DNA of 62,654 nucleotides. Source: Thalassolituus sp. Its GTDB lineage: Bacteria; Pseudomonadota; Gammaproteobacteria; Pseudomonadales; Oceanobacteraceae. The position numbers and the translations under genes were made by a program. Of the stretch, positions 54,625 to 62,654 are shown piece by piece; positions within the stretch are counted from its first letter, which is position 1; every line of letters starts with the position of its first letter. Below the pieces are notes generated by a model. That model was not told the DNA's origin. It saw only the letters and a program-made list of their open reading frames with translations, and did no database searches. The stretch spans positions 1 through 62,654 of the forward strand of contig PDUK01000028.1 in assembly GCA_006212115.1 (NCBI GenBank), read 5' to 3'.

Positions 54625-55455
54625 TTACTCAACCTGGATGCCAACGATAATCCAGGGCGCATCGGCATCGGACAAGTCACGCTCGAGGTGCCAGATATCG
54701 AAAATGCCGTCTTCCGATTTTTCAATCTCATCCTTGCAGCGACCACGGAACAGAATGCTGATTTCGCGATGAGTGGCGCTTTCTTCGCAGCGAACAATCT
54801 CAGCGGACAGATCCAGTACTTCGGTTTGTGGAGCAACCATCAGACGATTTCTCTGAGCAGCCAGTGCATCAAACAGGTCGGTGCTGACGTATTCGCGGAT
54901 CAGATCCAGATTACCTTCGTTCCACGCCTGCTGAACCAGCTTGTAGTGGTCGAGTGCACCCTGTGTAAAGGCATCGGCGTCAAAGTCGTCAGGCAGGTCG
55001 ACAGATGGTCCGGTGGTACCGGCTGCAACTGGCTCAGAGCTCTGGAAGTGCTGGTTGATCGGGCTGCCATTGGCGGATGCCGCCTGGCGTTGTTGGCCGC
55101 CAGCCATACCTCGCAGCAAGCGGATGATAACAAACGCCGCCAGGCCCAATAGCAGGATGTCCATAAACTGGATGCCTTCAAATGCACCGCTACCCAGCAG
55201 ATAGGCAAACAAGCCACCTGCCAGCAGTCCGCCAAGCATACCGCCCATCATGCTACCGGCTAAACCGCCTTTGGCAGGTGCAGCCTGAGCCGTTCCAGAC
55301 GCGTTATCGTTCTGCTTGGAGGGCGCTGTTCTCTGTTGTGTCGGAACGCTCTTGGTCTTGCCAAAGCCGCCGCTACCAAAGCGCTTTGCGTGCGCTTCTG
55401 AGACCATGCCCATCATCAGGATCATGGCAGATACCAAGGTTAGTACTGTTTTCAT
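54625..55455 (-). CDS. Tim44-like domain membrane protein
   Basis: A 276-residue protein with an N-terminal signal-like helix (VLTLVSAMILMMGMVSEAHAKRFG, about residues 2-25), a Gly-rich membrane segment (GLAGSMMGGMLGGLLAGGLFAYLLG, about 63-87), another helix (MDILLLGLAAFVIIRLLR, about 97-114), then a Tim44-like domain (about 155-275) ending HLERDLSDADAPWIIVGIQVE. Tim44-like proteins of bacteria are poorly understood. The start codon shares its A with the metG stop (TGATG), so it is coupled to a tRNA synthetase gene. It is convergent with the PAP2 gene. Confidence 0.85.
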   Translation of the reverse strand: MKTVLTLVSAMILMMGMVSEAHAKRFGSGGFGKTKSVPTQQRTAPSKQNDNASGTAQAAPAKGGLAGSMMGGMLGGLLAGGLFAYLLGSGAFEGIQFMDILLLGLAAFVIIRLLRGMAGGQQRQAASANGSPINQHFQSSEPVAAGTTGPSVDLPDDFDADAFTQGALDHYKLVQQAWNEGNLDLIREYVSTDLFDALAAQRNRLMVAPQTEVLDLSAEIVRCEESATHREISILFRGRCKDEIEKSEDGIFDIWHLERDLSDADAPWIIVGIQVE

Positions 55456-57575
55456 CACATCACTCTCATGCCCGGTTGGGCGCCATCATGGGGTTCAAGT
55501 AAGAAGATATCAGATCCACCCGGACCGGCGGCCAGAACCATACCTTCTGACATACCAAACTTCATCTTACGCGGAGCGAGATTCGCGACCATCACGGTTA
55601 ACTTACCTTCCAGATCCTCAGGAGAGTAGGCAGCCTTGATGCCCGAAAAGACGTTACGTGTCTCGCCGTTACCGATATCCAATGTCAGCGCCAGCAGCTT
55701 GTCTGCGCCCTCTACATGGTCGGCTTTAACAATGCGTGCTATGCGCAGGTCGACCTTGGCAAAGTCAGGGAATTCAATCGTGTCAGCGATGACCTCGTTC
55801 CCGTCTTCACGCAAGGCAGGCTTCGCGCTTTTCTTCGCCTGCTTTTTCTCTTGTTTCTTGTTGCTACTCTGATCCTGAGCGGGTGCTGGGGTTCCGTTTT
55901 CTTTTGCCAGCTCTGTCTTAGTCTCGTCGAGAATGGCCGTCACTTTATCCATTTCTGCGCGGCTCAGCATCGGCTTGAATTTGTTGATGCTGTGGCCTTT
56001 GAGTATGTCTGTGCGGCTGTCCCAGTTCAGGTTATCCAGGTTCAGGAAGGCACATGTTTTATCCGCCAGTTCCGGCATGACAGGTGCGAGATAGGTCATC
56101 AGCTGGCGGAACAGGTTCACGGCAACAGAACACACATCGAGGACTTCCTGCTCACGGCCTTCCTCTTTGGACATAACCCAAGGGGCTTTGCTCTGAATGT
56201 ATTCGTTAGCGCGATCGGCCAGCGCCATAATGTCGCGCATTGCCCGGCCAAACTCGCGGTTTTCGTAGTGTTGCGCGATTTGTTCACCAGCCTGAATGAA
56301 ATCGTTCACCATGGCTTCTTCAACGCACTGATCGCTCAATACCCCACCAGACTTCTTGATGAAGTTGGCAGTACGGCTGGCGATATTGATGAGCTTATTC
56401 ACAAGGTCCGAATTGACTCGCTGAACGAAGTCTTCCAGATTCAGGTCAAAGTCATCGACGCTGCCACTCAATTTCGCTGCGAAGTAGTAACGCAGGTAGG
56501 TTGGATTGAGGTGGTTCAGGTAGGTACGGGCCTTGATAAACGTACCGCGAGACTTGGACATTTTTGCACCGTTGACCGTCACAAAACCGTGCGCATTGAC
56601 GGCAGTAGGTGTGCGGTAATCTGCAGCGGTCAGCATGGACGGCCAGAACAGCGCGTGGAAGTTAATAATGTCTTTACCGATGAAGTGGTACACCTCGGCT
56701 TTTGAATCTTTGTTCCAGTACTCGTCGAAATCCAGGTCGTCACGACGGTCGCAAAGATTCTTGAAACTCGCCATATAGCCGATTGGGGCGTCCAGCCAGA
56801 CATAGAAATACTTGCCCGGCGCATCCGGGATTTCAAATCCGAAGTAAGGCGCATCGCGTGAGATATCCCACTCTTGCAGACCAGAATCGAGCCACTCAGC
56901 AAGCTTGTTGGCGACTTCATCCTGAAGCGTGCCAGAGCGCGTCCATTCTTTCAGGAAATCCTGAAAATCCGGAAGCTTGAAGAAGAAGTGCTCGGATTCT
57001 TTTTCTACTGGGGTTGCTCCGGAGATAACGGAATAAGGATTCTTTAATTCCGCAGGCGTGTAGGTGGCACCACACACTTCACAGTTATCCCCATACTGAT
57101 CTTCGGCTGAACACTTCGGGCAGCTTCCTTTGATGTATCGGTCTGCCAGAAACAACTCTTTGACCGGATCGTAGAGCTGTTTGATGCTTCGGGTGGCGAT
57201 ATGGCCTTTGTCTCGGCACGCTTTATAAATAGACGCAGAGAGCTCGCGGTTTTCTTCGCTGTGTGTGCTGTGAAAGTTGTCGAATGCGATCTGGAAATCA
57301 GCGAAATCGGTTTCGTGCTCGGCTTTTACGCGGGCGATCTGCTCTTCGGGCGTCAGGCCTTCTTTTTCGGCACGCAACATGATTGCCGTGCCATGCGCGT
57401 CGTCGGCGCAAACGTATGTGCAGGCGTGACCTCGCGACTTCTGAAAACGTACCCAGATATCGGTCTGGATGTATTCAAGCAGGTGGCCAAGGTGGATGGA
57501 GCCGTTGGCATACGGCAATGCGCTGGTAACCAGAATCTTACGTTCTGATTCATTGCGAGCGATCTGATCGGTCAT
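55455..57575 (-). CDS. metG: methionyl-tRNA synthetase
   Basis: A class I synthetase. The HIGH motif is seen as [11 protein letters not shown] (about residues 25-35), the KMSKS loop as [11 protein letters not shown], and the zinc-knuckle Cys residues in [18 protein letters not shown]. The C-terminal tRNA-binding domain begins near residue 600 ([20 protein letters not shown]), with a charged Lys/Gln-rich linker before it ([17 protein letters not shown]). Length (706 aa) is normal for the long form. It ends in a one-base overlap with the Tim44-like gene. The ribosome site upstream is weak. Confidence 0.96.
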   Translation of the reverse strand: MTDQIARNESERKILVTSALPYANGSIHLGHLLEYIQTDIWVRFQKSRGHACTYVCADDAHGTAIMLRAEKEGLTPEEQIARVKAEHETDFADFQIAFDNFHSTHSEENRELSASIYKACRDKGHIATRSIKQLYDPVKELFLADRYIKGSCPKCSAEDQYGDNCEVCGATYTPAELKNPYSVISGATPVEKESEHFFFKLPDFQDFLKEWTRSGTLQDEVANKLAEWLDSGLQEWDISRDAPYFGFEIPDAPGKYFYVWLDAPIGYMASFKNLCDRRDDLDFDEYWNKDSKAEVYHFIGKDIINFHALFWPSMLTAADYRTPTAVNAHGFVTVNGAKMSKSRGTFIKARTYLNHLNPTYLRYYFAAKLSGSVDDFDLNLEDFVQRVNSDLVNKLINIASRTANFIKKSGGVLSDQCVEEAMVNDFIQAGEQIAQHYENREFGRAMRDIMALADRANEYIQSKAPWVMSKEEGREQEVLDVCSVAVNLFRQLMTYLAPVMPELADKTCAFLNLDNLNWDSRTDILKGHSINKFKPMLSRAEMDKVTAILDETKTELAKENGTPAPAQDQSSNKKQEKKQAKKSAKPALREDGNEVIADTIEFPDFAKVDLRIARIVKADHVEGADKLLALTLDIGNGETRNVFSGIKAAYSPEDLEGKLTVMVANLAPRKMKFGMSEGMVLAAGPGGSDIFLLEPHDGAQPGMRVM

Positions 57576-57649
57576 GACAATTCGTTTCGGTTGCTCAGAA
57601 AATAGGGGCGTTATTGTATCTATTAGGTGGGGTAGGTGATACCCCAGGG

Positions 57650-57682
57650 GGAATGATGACGATCAATCGTCGTCATCATTCC
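57650..57682. repeat. perfect hairpin spanning the corC stop codon
   Basis: A 13-bp perfect inverted repeat: GGAATGATGACGA (57650-57662) with TCGTCATCATTCC (57670-57682), around a seven-base loop that contains the stop codon of the CorC-like gene (minus strand TGA at 57665-57663). It has no T-run, so it is probably not a standard terminator. A second, smaller hairpin (GGGGTA...TACCCC) lies just beyond it at about 57629-57645. Confidence 0.8.
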
Positions 57683-58952
57683 AGTTTGGATCGATCGTGA
57701 CACGTGCACTGCGAATGGTGTTGTCTTTGATCTCAAGGATTTCAATGCGATAGCGTTCAATTCGAAGGCATACGGCAGACTCAGGAATGTGCTCGAGATG
57801 CTCGACAATCAGACCACTGACAGACTTCGGACCGTCGGTGGGTAACTCCCAATGCATCACCTTATTCACATCACGGACGAACGCGGTGCCGTCAATGATG
57901 TAACTGCCATCGTCCTGTGGATGAACCGCTGGCGAGCCCGCTGCGGCAACGTCGGTGGTGAATTCGCCAACGATCTCCTCAAGGATATCTTCAAGAGTAC
58001 AGATGCCGTGAACATCACCATATTCGTCGACTACCAGCGCAATGCGTCGCTGGTATTTCTGGAAGTTGAACAGCTGAGTATGGAGCGGCGTGCTTTCCGG
58101 GATAAAGTAGGGGTCGCGAGCATGTGTGGCGATATCCTCTTTCAGGTCTTCTCCTGACTCCAGGAAACGGCTGACGTTGCGGGTGTGGAGTACGCCGACA
58201 ACGTTATTGATGCCGCCACGGAATACCGGCAAGCGGGTATGCTCGGTTGTGCGTAATTGTTCGATGATGGCATCCAGCGGATCGTCGAGATCAATACCGA
58301 CGACCTCATTACGCGGCACCATGATGTCGTTTACCGTCATCTTCTCGAGATCAAGAATCGAGATAAGCATGCGCTGGTGACGCTTCGGAATCATAGAGCC
58401 GGCTTCCCGCACTACAGTGCGCAGTTCTTCCGTACTGAGGTTATCCGGCGTCGCGTTGTTTACATCGACGCGGATCAGCTTCAGCAGGGCATTCGCAATG
58501 GTATTCACAAACCAGACTGCTGGGTGCAATGCCCACTGTAAAGTGAGCAGAATACGCGAGGCAGGGAAGGCGATTCTTTCCGGTGCGATCGCCGCCAGCG
58601 TTTTAGGTGTGAGCTCTGCAAAGATCAGAACAATCAGCGTGAACAGAATGGTATTCACGAAGACGGCTAAATCAGGATTATGTGGCCATAGCCGCTGACT
58701 GATGATGGTCGCTAATGCCGCTGCCGCAAAGTTAACAAGGTTGTTACCTGTGAGGATAGTGCCGATCATCCGGTCCGGCTTTTCAAGCAATTTGGCAGAG
58801 CGCATGGCGCCTTTGTGCTTGTTACGGGCGAGATGACGCAATCGATAACGGTTTAGAGACATCATGCCGGTTTCAGAACTGGAGAAGAAACCTGACAAAA
58901 CAATAAGCAGGGCGAGTATGCCGAAAAGCACACTCAAGGGAACGTCGTTCAA
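57663..58952 (-). CDS. CNNM/CorC-type transporter (DUF21-CBS-CorC)
   Basis: An inner-membrane protein of the HlyC/CorC (CNNM) family linked to Mg2+/Co2+ efflux or membrane integrity. The DUF21 region has three to four helices (about residues 5-150), with SSSETGMMSLNRYRLRHLA and GNNLVNFAAAALAT. Two CBS domains lie at about 205-325 (IMVPRNEVVGIDLDDPL, and ALVVDEYGDVHGICTLEDI), and the CorC/HlyC C-terminal domain follows. TTG 58952 is the likely start, with AGGA eight bases upstream. Length (429 aa) is normal. The exact substrate is not shown by sequence. Confidence 0.9.
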   Translation of the reverse strand: MNDVPLSVLFGILALLIVLSGFFSSSETGMMSLNRYRLRHLARNKHKGAMRSAKLLEKPDRMIGTILTGNNLVNFAAAALATIISQRLWPHNPDLAVFVNTILFTLIVLIFAELTPKTLAAIAPERIAFPASRILLTLQWALHPAVWFVNTIANALLKLIRVDVNNATPDNLSTEELRTVVREAGSMIPKRHQRMLISILDLEKMTVNDIMVPRNEVVGIDLDDPLDAIIEQLRTTEHTRLPVFRGGINNVVGVLHTRNVSRFLESGEDLKEDIATHARDPYFIPESTPLHTQLFNFQKYQRRIALVVDEYGDVHGICTLEDILEEIVGEFTTDVAAAGSPAVHPQDDGSYIIDGTAFVRDVNKVMHWELPTDGPKSVSGLIVEHLEHIPESAVCLRIERYRIEILEIKDNTIRSARVTIDPNWNDDDD

Positions 58953-59037
58953 GACGGTGTCCTATGGCTAATACGATTCCGCCATCATAGGCACTGTGGG
59001 GGGCGTGTCAAGAACACGACTTGGCCTGAAGCCTGTC

Positions 59038-59838
59038 TTAAGCACGTTGGAGAACGTACTCCAGTACAAACTGCGATCCGAAGTAGGCCAGAACGAGAAA
59101 TCCAGTACCCGTCAGAGTCCAGCGACTGGCTGTCGGGCCACGCCAACCAAAGCGGTAGCGACCGAACAGAAGAATGGCGAACACCACCCAGGCGATCACA
59201 GAAAAGACGACTTTATGGATCAGGTGTTGCTCGCTCAGGTTGTCGATAGCCGGGAAGCCAATCGTAAAGGCTCCAGTCAGCAGGATCATGGCTAACCACA
59301 GAATCTCAAACAGCAGTGCGTCCATGGTCTGCAGAGGAGGCAGCGACCGAACCAAACCCTGCAGTTGGTGACGGCGCAGACTGCGATCCTGCAGCAGCAC
59401 CATGACCGCCTGAACGGCAGCGATGGTGGACAAGCTGAATGCAATGACAGACAGCAGGATATGCCACATCAGTGCGTAACTGATGTTCGACAAAATCACC
59501 AGGTGCGGTGCGAACGCGGCCAGCACACAGATGACCGCTCCCATTGGGAGCAAGCCAGAAAAGAGATTGTCGACCGGTTTCTTCCAAGCTGAGAACAACA
59601 GCAGATTGGTGATGATCAACGAAATTAAAGACCCAACCTGAAACATGGCGAGGTTCAGGCCGATAGGAGTCAACATGGTCTGGCTCAGGGCTGCTGCGTG
59701 AAGCACAGCACCACTCGCCGCGGTGATAAGTAGAAACGGACGATGGGGTGGTTTGATCCCGCCAATCACCATTAATTGGCGTCCTGCTGCAAGAATGTAA
59801 AATCCGGCAGCGAAGGCTGCCAAAATCAGAGCGGTCAT
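59038..59838 (-). CDS. CcsA/YpjD-like cytochrome c assembly family membrane protein
   Basis: A 266-residue protein with seven to eight predicted helices, related to the CcsA/ResC haem-handling family and to YpjD, which lies upstream of ffh in Escherichia coli and Pseudomonas. The motif LMWHILLSVIAFSLSTIAAVQA and the later HLIHKVVFSVIAWVVFAILLFGRYRFGWRG carry the conserved His positions. I start at ATG 59838 with GGGGAA seven bases upstream; a longer frame reaching 59979 lacks support. It is divergent from ffh, the usual arrangement. Its role, perhaps haem handling, is inferred. Confidence 0.83.
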   Translation of the reverse strand: MTALILAAFAAGFYILAAGRQLMVIGGIKPPHRPFLLITAASGAVLHAAALSQTMLTPIGLNLAMFQVGSLISLIITNLLLFSAWKKPVDNLFSGLLPMGAVICVLAAFAPHLVILSNISYALMWHILLSVIAFSLSTIAAVQAVMVLLQDRSLRRHQLQGLVRSLPPLQTMDALLFEILWLAMILLTGAFTIGFPAIDNLSEQHLIHKVVFSVIAWVVFAILLFGRYRFGWRGPTASRWTLTGTGFLVLAYFGSQFVLEYVLQRA

Positions 59839-60034
59839 CCGAGTTCCCCACAAGAATAGCGCCAGTGTCGCACAAGGTTCAGTAGCAAGGAAGAGGATTT
59901 GCGGCCCATCAGGCAGATTTCCCAGACCTCGACACAGGTACAAACCTGAGAAGTGCCTAAGCTCAGATTGGGAACGCACGCTTCATCAGGTATACTGCCC
60001 CATTACTTATTTACCGTCAGACAGAGTCGCAGAG

Positions 60035-61447
60035 ATGTTTGAGAGCCTTACCGATCGCCTTGGCAGTGCCCTGAAAGGGATAACTGGCCAAGCGAAGCTG
60101 ACCGATGAAAATATCAAAGGCACCATGCGCGAAGTACGCATGGCACTGCTGGAAGCAGACGTTGCGCTGCCCGTTGTAAAAGACTTTACCGCGCAGGTGA
60201 AGGAACGAGCGGTAGGTACCGAAGTTCTGAAGAGTCTGAATCCGGGTCAGGCATTCATTAAAATTGTCCATGAAGAGCTGCAAAGCGTTATGGGCGAAGC
60301 CAATGAACAGCTGAACCTCGCAACGCAGCCTCCGGCCATCGTTATGATGGCGGGTTTGCAGGGTGCTGGTAAAACCACCACGGTAGGTAAGCTGGCCAAA
60401 TACCTTGCTGAGCGCGAAAAGAAAAAGGTCATGGTGGTGTCGGCCGACGTATACCGCCCAGCAGCGATCAAACAGCTGGAAACTCTCGCTAAAGAAGTGG
60501 GTGCTGCGTTCCATCCTTCCTCTGTTGATGAAAAACCCATTGCCATCGCTAAAGGTGCGATCGATGCTGCCAAGCGTGGCGCTTACGACGTGCTGTTGGT
60601 CGACACCGCCGGTCGTCTGACCGTCGATGAAGAAATGATGGGGGAAATCAAAGACCTTCACGCAGCGATAACGCCGATCGAAACTCTGTTCGTCGTAGAT
60701 GCGATGACGGGTCAGGATGCGGCAAACACCGCGAAAGCCTTTAACGATGCCCTGCCGCTGACGGGTGTGGTTCTGACCAAAGCGGACGGTGATGCGCGAG
60801 GCGGTGCTGCACTGTCTGTTCGCCACATTACAGGTAAGCCCATTAAGTTTATGGGTATGGGTGAGAAAACCGACGCGCTCGAGCCTTTCCACCCTGATCG
60901 TGTTGCTTCCCGGATTCTGGATATGGGTGACGTACTCACCCTGATCGAGGAAGCAGAGCGAAAGATTGATAAATCTAAAGCCGATAAATTAGCTAAGAAA
61001 CTGAAAACAGGTAAAGGGTTCGATCTCGAAGACTTCCTTGATCAGATTCAGCAGATGAAAAATATGGGTGGCCTGACAGGGATGCTGGATAAGCTACCGG
61101 GTATGGGCAACCTTGGCGCCATGGCCAAGCAAACGGCTGCTGCAGAAGGGCAATTCAAACAGATGGAGTCGATTATTTTCTCCATGACACTGGATGAGCG
61201 TCGCTTCCCGGATAAGATCAACGGCTCGCGTAAAAAGCGTATTGCCGCAGGTTCAGGGACTCAGATACAAGACGTGAACCGTGTGCTTAAGCAGCACAAG
61301 CAAATGCAGAAAATGATGAAGAAAGTGACCGGCAAAGGCGGCATGAAGAAAATGATGCGCGCTATGGGCGGCATGGGTGGTCCCGGAGGAATGGGCGGAC
61401 CGGGTGGTGGTATGCCGCCGGGTGGGATGCCGCCGATGATGCGCTAA
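60035..61447 (+). CDS. ffh: signal recognition particle protein Ffh
   Basis: The GTPase subunit of the signal recognition particle. The N and G domains include GLQGAGKTTT (about residues 107-116), DTAGRLTVDEE, and TKADGDARGGAAL. The M domain starts near residue 320 (DLEDFLDQIQQMKNMGG) and carries SRKKRIAAGSG for 4.5S RNA binding. It ends in a Met/Gly/Pro-rich tail (GGMGGPGGMGGPGGG). Length (470 aa) is slightly above average because of that tail. Downstream, rpsP-rimM-trmD is not present. Confidence 0.97.
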   Translation: MFESLTDRLGSALKGITGQAKLTDENIKGTMREVRMALLEADVALPVVKDFTAQVKERAVGTEVLKSLNPGQAFIKIVHEELQSVMGEANEQLNLATQPPAIVMMAGLQGAGKTTTVGKLAKYLAEREKKKVMVVSADVYRPAAIKQLETLAKEVGAAFHPSSVDEKPIAIAKGAIDAAKRGAYDVLLVDTAGRLTVDEEMMGEIKDLHAAITPIETLFVVDAMTGQDAANTAKAFNDALPLTGVVLTKADGDARGGAALSVRHITGKPIKFMGMGEKTDALEPFHPDRVASRILDMGDVLTLIEEAERKIDKSKADKLAKKLKTGKGFDLEDFLDQIQQMKNMGGLTGMLDKLPGMGNLGAMAKQTAAAEGQFKQMESIIFSMTLDERRFPDKINGSRKKRIAAGSGTQIQDVNRVLKQHKQMQKMMKKVTGKGGMKKMMRAMGGMGGPGGMGGPGGGMPPGGMPPMMR

Positions 61448-61469
61448 GGGTTTTGGCCCGGAGCTGCCT

Positions 61470-61573
61470 GCGTTGTCAGAGCATCGTTGCTGAAAATTTT
61501 TAAATACTCACGTACTGAAGTACGCTCCGCTTTAAAAATTTTCCGTGCCTCGCTCTGACGGCCTCGCCAACGC
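61470..61573. repeat. large interrupted palindromic repeat between ffh and yjbQ
   Basis: A nested inverted repeat about 104 bases long. From outside in: GCGTT/AACGC, GTCAGAGC (61475-61482) with GCTCTGAC (61552-61559), GAAAATTTTTAAA (61492-61504) with TTTAAAAATTTTC (61531-61543) as a perfect 13-bp pair, and CGTACT-GA-AGTACG (61511-61524) at the centre. It can fold as one long cruciform or hairpin. It resembles palindromic intergenic repeats found in marine gammaproteobacteria, which is from memory, not a search. Confidence 0.85.
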
Positions 61574-61637
61574 TCCTTTATTTGATAGATGTATCCTGCT
61601 CCGAACATCATCCATTTTCTGACACAAGGTGACGCCT

Positions 61638-62069
61638 ATGTGGGTCCAGAAAACCATTCAGTTAAAAGCCCGACCCCGTGGCTTTCATTTAATCACCCGT
61701 GATATTGAACACGCGTTGCCAGAGCTTGCCGATGTTTCCGTTGGTCTGCTTCATGTGTTTATTCAACATACCTCTGCTTCTCTCACCATTAATGAAAATG
61801 CTGATCCGACAGTGAGAGTCGATTTCGAAGAAGTGTTCAGCCGGTTGGTGCCTGAGAATCAGCCATACTACAAACACAATGACGAAGGCCCTGACGATTT
61901 ACCTGCACACATTAAATCAAGCTTGCTGGGGCCATCATTGACTATTCCCGTGTCTGACGGCCGGCTGGCTCTGGGAACCTGGCAGGGGATTTATCTGTGC
62001 GAGCACCGTGACTACGGGGGAAGCCGGCGGTTAGTACTTACTTTGCAGGGAGAGCAGTGCCTGAACTAA
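61638..62069 (+). CDS. yjbQ: YjbQ/UPF0047 family protein
   Basis: A 143-residue member of the UPF0047 family; some members have thiamine-phosphate-synthase activity in vitro. The family signature [19 protein letters not shown] is present (residues 45-63), with [20 protein letters not shown] near the C-terminus; the conserved His residues probably bind a metal. ATG 61638 has AAGGTG six bases upstream; a GTG at 61629 is less likely. It is convergent with the last gene, their stops only four bases apart within a short imperfect hairpin (62056-62082). Confidence 0.93.
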   Translation: MWVQKTIQLKARPRGFHLITRDIEHALPELADVSVGLLHVFIQHTSASLTINENADPTVRVDFEEVFSRLVPENQPYYKHNDEGPDDLPAHIKSSLLGPSLTIPVSDGRLALGTWQGIYLCEHRDYGGSRRLVLTLQGEQCLN

Positions 62070-62073
62070 ATGG

Positions 62074-62654
62074 TCAGGCGCTTTCAGTGGCTCTGGCTTC
62101 GTCGATCTGAGCCTGAATCTCTGGAGAGAACTCGATGCGGATGGATTTGATAAATTCGAATAAGTCGGCTTCGGCTTCAGCACGCATAGCTGCGTTTTCT
62201 TCTTCTGTGCCGTAATCAAATTTTTTGGTGTTTGTATCAATTACGAGAAGTAAATCATTAGATAGTGGCGTTACGAAAGTAATATCTGCAGGAGCAGCTT
62301 CTGCGTAGCCTGCCTTAGTTTGAGCCCATTTCAACTTACCATGGTCGATGAGATTGATTTGATCGATAGAATCAGGAAAAACGAAGTATTCTTTCTTACA
62401 TTGTGCATCTATAAGAATCTTGCGTAGGTTTTCTTTCATTGCGAAAAGTAATTCACAGTACTCAACGTCATCAAAAATATTGTTGCTGGGTGTGAGTCGA
62501 AAATCTCCAACTTTGAAGATCTGGATCATTATGCTTGCTGGGTTGAGAGGTAATTTACTAGATACTTCCCAATAAGGCAGGTTTGTACTCAACACTCTTT
62601 TGGCTGGCATCCAGTTCGGACGACGGACATCGAAATCATTAATCTCAGAGAGAC
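62074..62654 (-). CDS. unrecognised protein, 5' truncated by window edge
   Basis: I do not recognise this protein. The frame is open from the right edge of the window, and about 193 residues are visible; the first in-frame ATG (62610) may be internal, since coding frame continues upstream through NDFDVRRPNWMPAKR. No signal peptide, helix or enzymatic motif is apparent. It is acidic at its C-terminus (EAEADLFEFIKSIRIEFSPE). Its more AT-rich codon use differs from the genes to the left, suggesting a less conserved gene. It has no operon partner in view. Confidence 0.65.
   Translation of the reverse strand, partial: LSEINDFDVRRPNWMPAKRVLSTNLPYWEVSSKLPLNPASIMIQIFKVGDFRLTPSNNIFDDVEYCELLFAMKENLRKILIDAQCKKEYFVFPDSIDQINLIDHGKLKWAQTKAGYAEAAPADITFVTPLSNDLLLVIDTNTKKFDYGTEEENAAMRAEAEADLFEFIKSIRIEFSPEIQAQIDEARATESA

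Noticed and set aside
55716..56705. A 329-residue open frame antisense to metG
   Set aside because: The minus-strand frame is an unmistakable methionyl-tRNA synthetase with all motifs; the antisense frame is a codon-bias shadow.
60017..60892. A 291-residue open frame antisense to ffh
   Set aside because: Ffh is complete on the plus strand, and the antisense frame has no recognisable motif or ribosome site.

Overview
The window is chromosomal core DNA from a Gammaproteobacterium, most likely a marine member of the Oceanospirillales/Pseudomonadales side of the class. This rests on gene order, not on a search: rpoE-mucA-mucB-rseC-mucD followed by lepA-DUF4845-rnc-era-recO-pdxJ-acpS, then gacS / cysM-rlmD-relA-mazG, suhB-trmJ-cysE-iscR-iscS-ndk-rlmN-pilF-ispG-hisS-yfgM-bamB-der, and an AlgP-type histone-like protein. 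Base composition by eye is moderate and even. I saw no tRNA, rRNA, CRISPR array, intact insertion sequence or prophage.

Layout. 1-2.3 kb: end of a TonB energising operon (exbD, tonB, TPR protein), closed by a bidirectional terminator. 2.4-6.8 kb: a minus-strand run of small genes (DUF4442, GNAT, lipoprotein hydrolase, unknown membrane-anchored protein, HDOD protein, ygfZ). 6.9-7.6 kb: sdhE-ygfX, divergent from ygfZ. 7.7-9.3 kb: nadB. 9.4-14 kb: the sigma-E envelope stress operon behind a recognisable sigma-E promoter. 14-19.7 kb: translation, RNA-processing and cofactor genes (lepA to acpS), with no lepB in its usual place. 19.6-22.4 kb: the hybrid kinase GacS/BarA. 22.6-31.7 kb: cysM, rlmD, relA, mazG, ppc, adk. 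31.7-32.4 kb: the only long non-coding stretch. 32.4-36 kb: algP-like gene, tsaB, uppP, rsmJ. 36-39.5 kb: plsB, slyX and a membrane-anchored cold-shock protein. 39.5-52.2 kb: suhB to der. 52.3-54.6 kb: a GlxA/AraC regulator with DUF454 and PAP2 membrane proteins. 54.6-60 kb: a minus-strand group with a Tim44-like protein coupled to metG, a CorC/CNNM protein and a CcsA-like protein. 60-62.7 kb: ffh, a large palindromic repeat, yjbQ and an unrecognised partial gene.

How the genes work together. Several blocks are functional units: TonB energy transduction, sigma-E signalling and its periplasmic protease, the ppGpp synthetase next to the nucleotide pyrophosphohydrolase MazG, and Fe-S/cysteine supply (cysE, iscR, iscS, cysM). 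Outer-membrane assembly and pilus secretin assembly are represented by bamB and pilF, phospholipid and undecaprenyl-phosphate supply by plsB and uppP.

Most of the window is ordinary housekeeping DNA, and I did not find a wholly new system. The most unusual signals lie in the suhB-iscS block. The SuhB homologue has lost the inositol-monophosphatase metal-binding signatures. The isc locus stops after iscS, whose protein lacks the usual C-terminal tail, and is followed directly by ndk instead of iscU-iscA-hscBA-fdx. Also worth attention are the transmembrane/cold-shock fusion, the AT-hook-rich AlgP homologue with its long AT-rich leader, the 104-bp palindromic repeat after ffh, and the absence of lepB and rodZ from otherwise conserved blocks.
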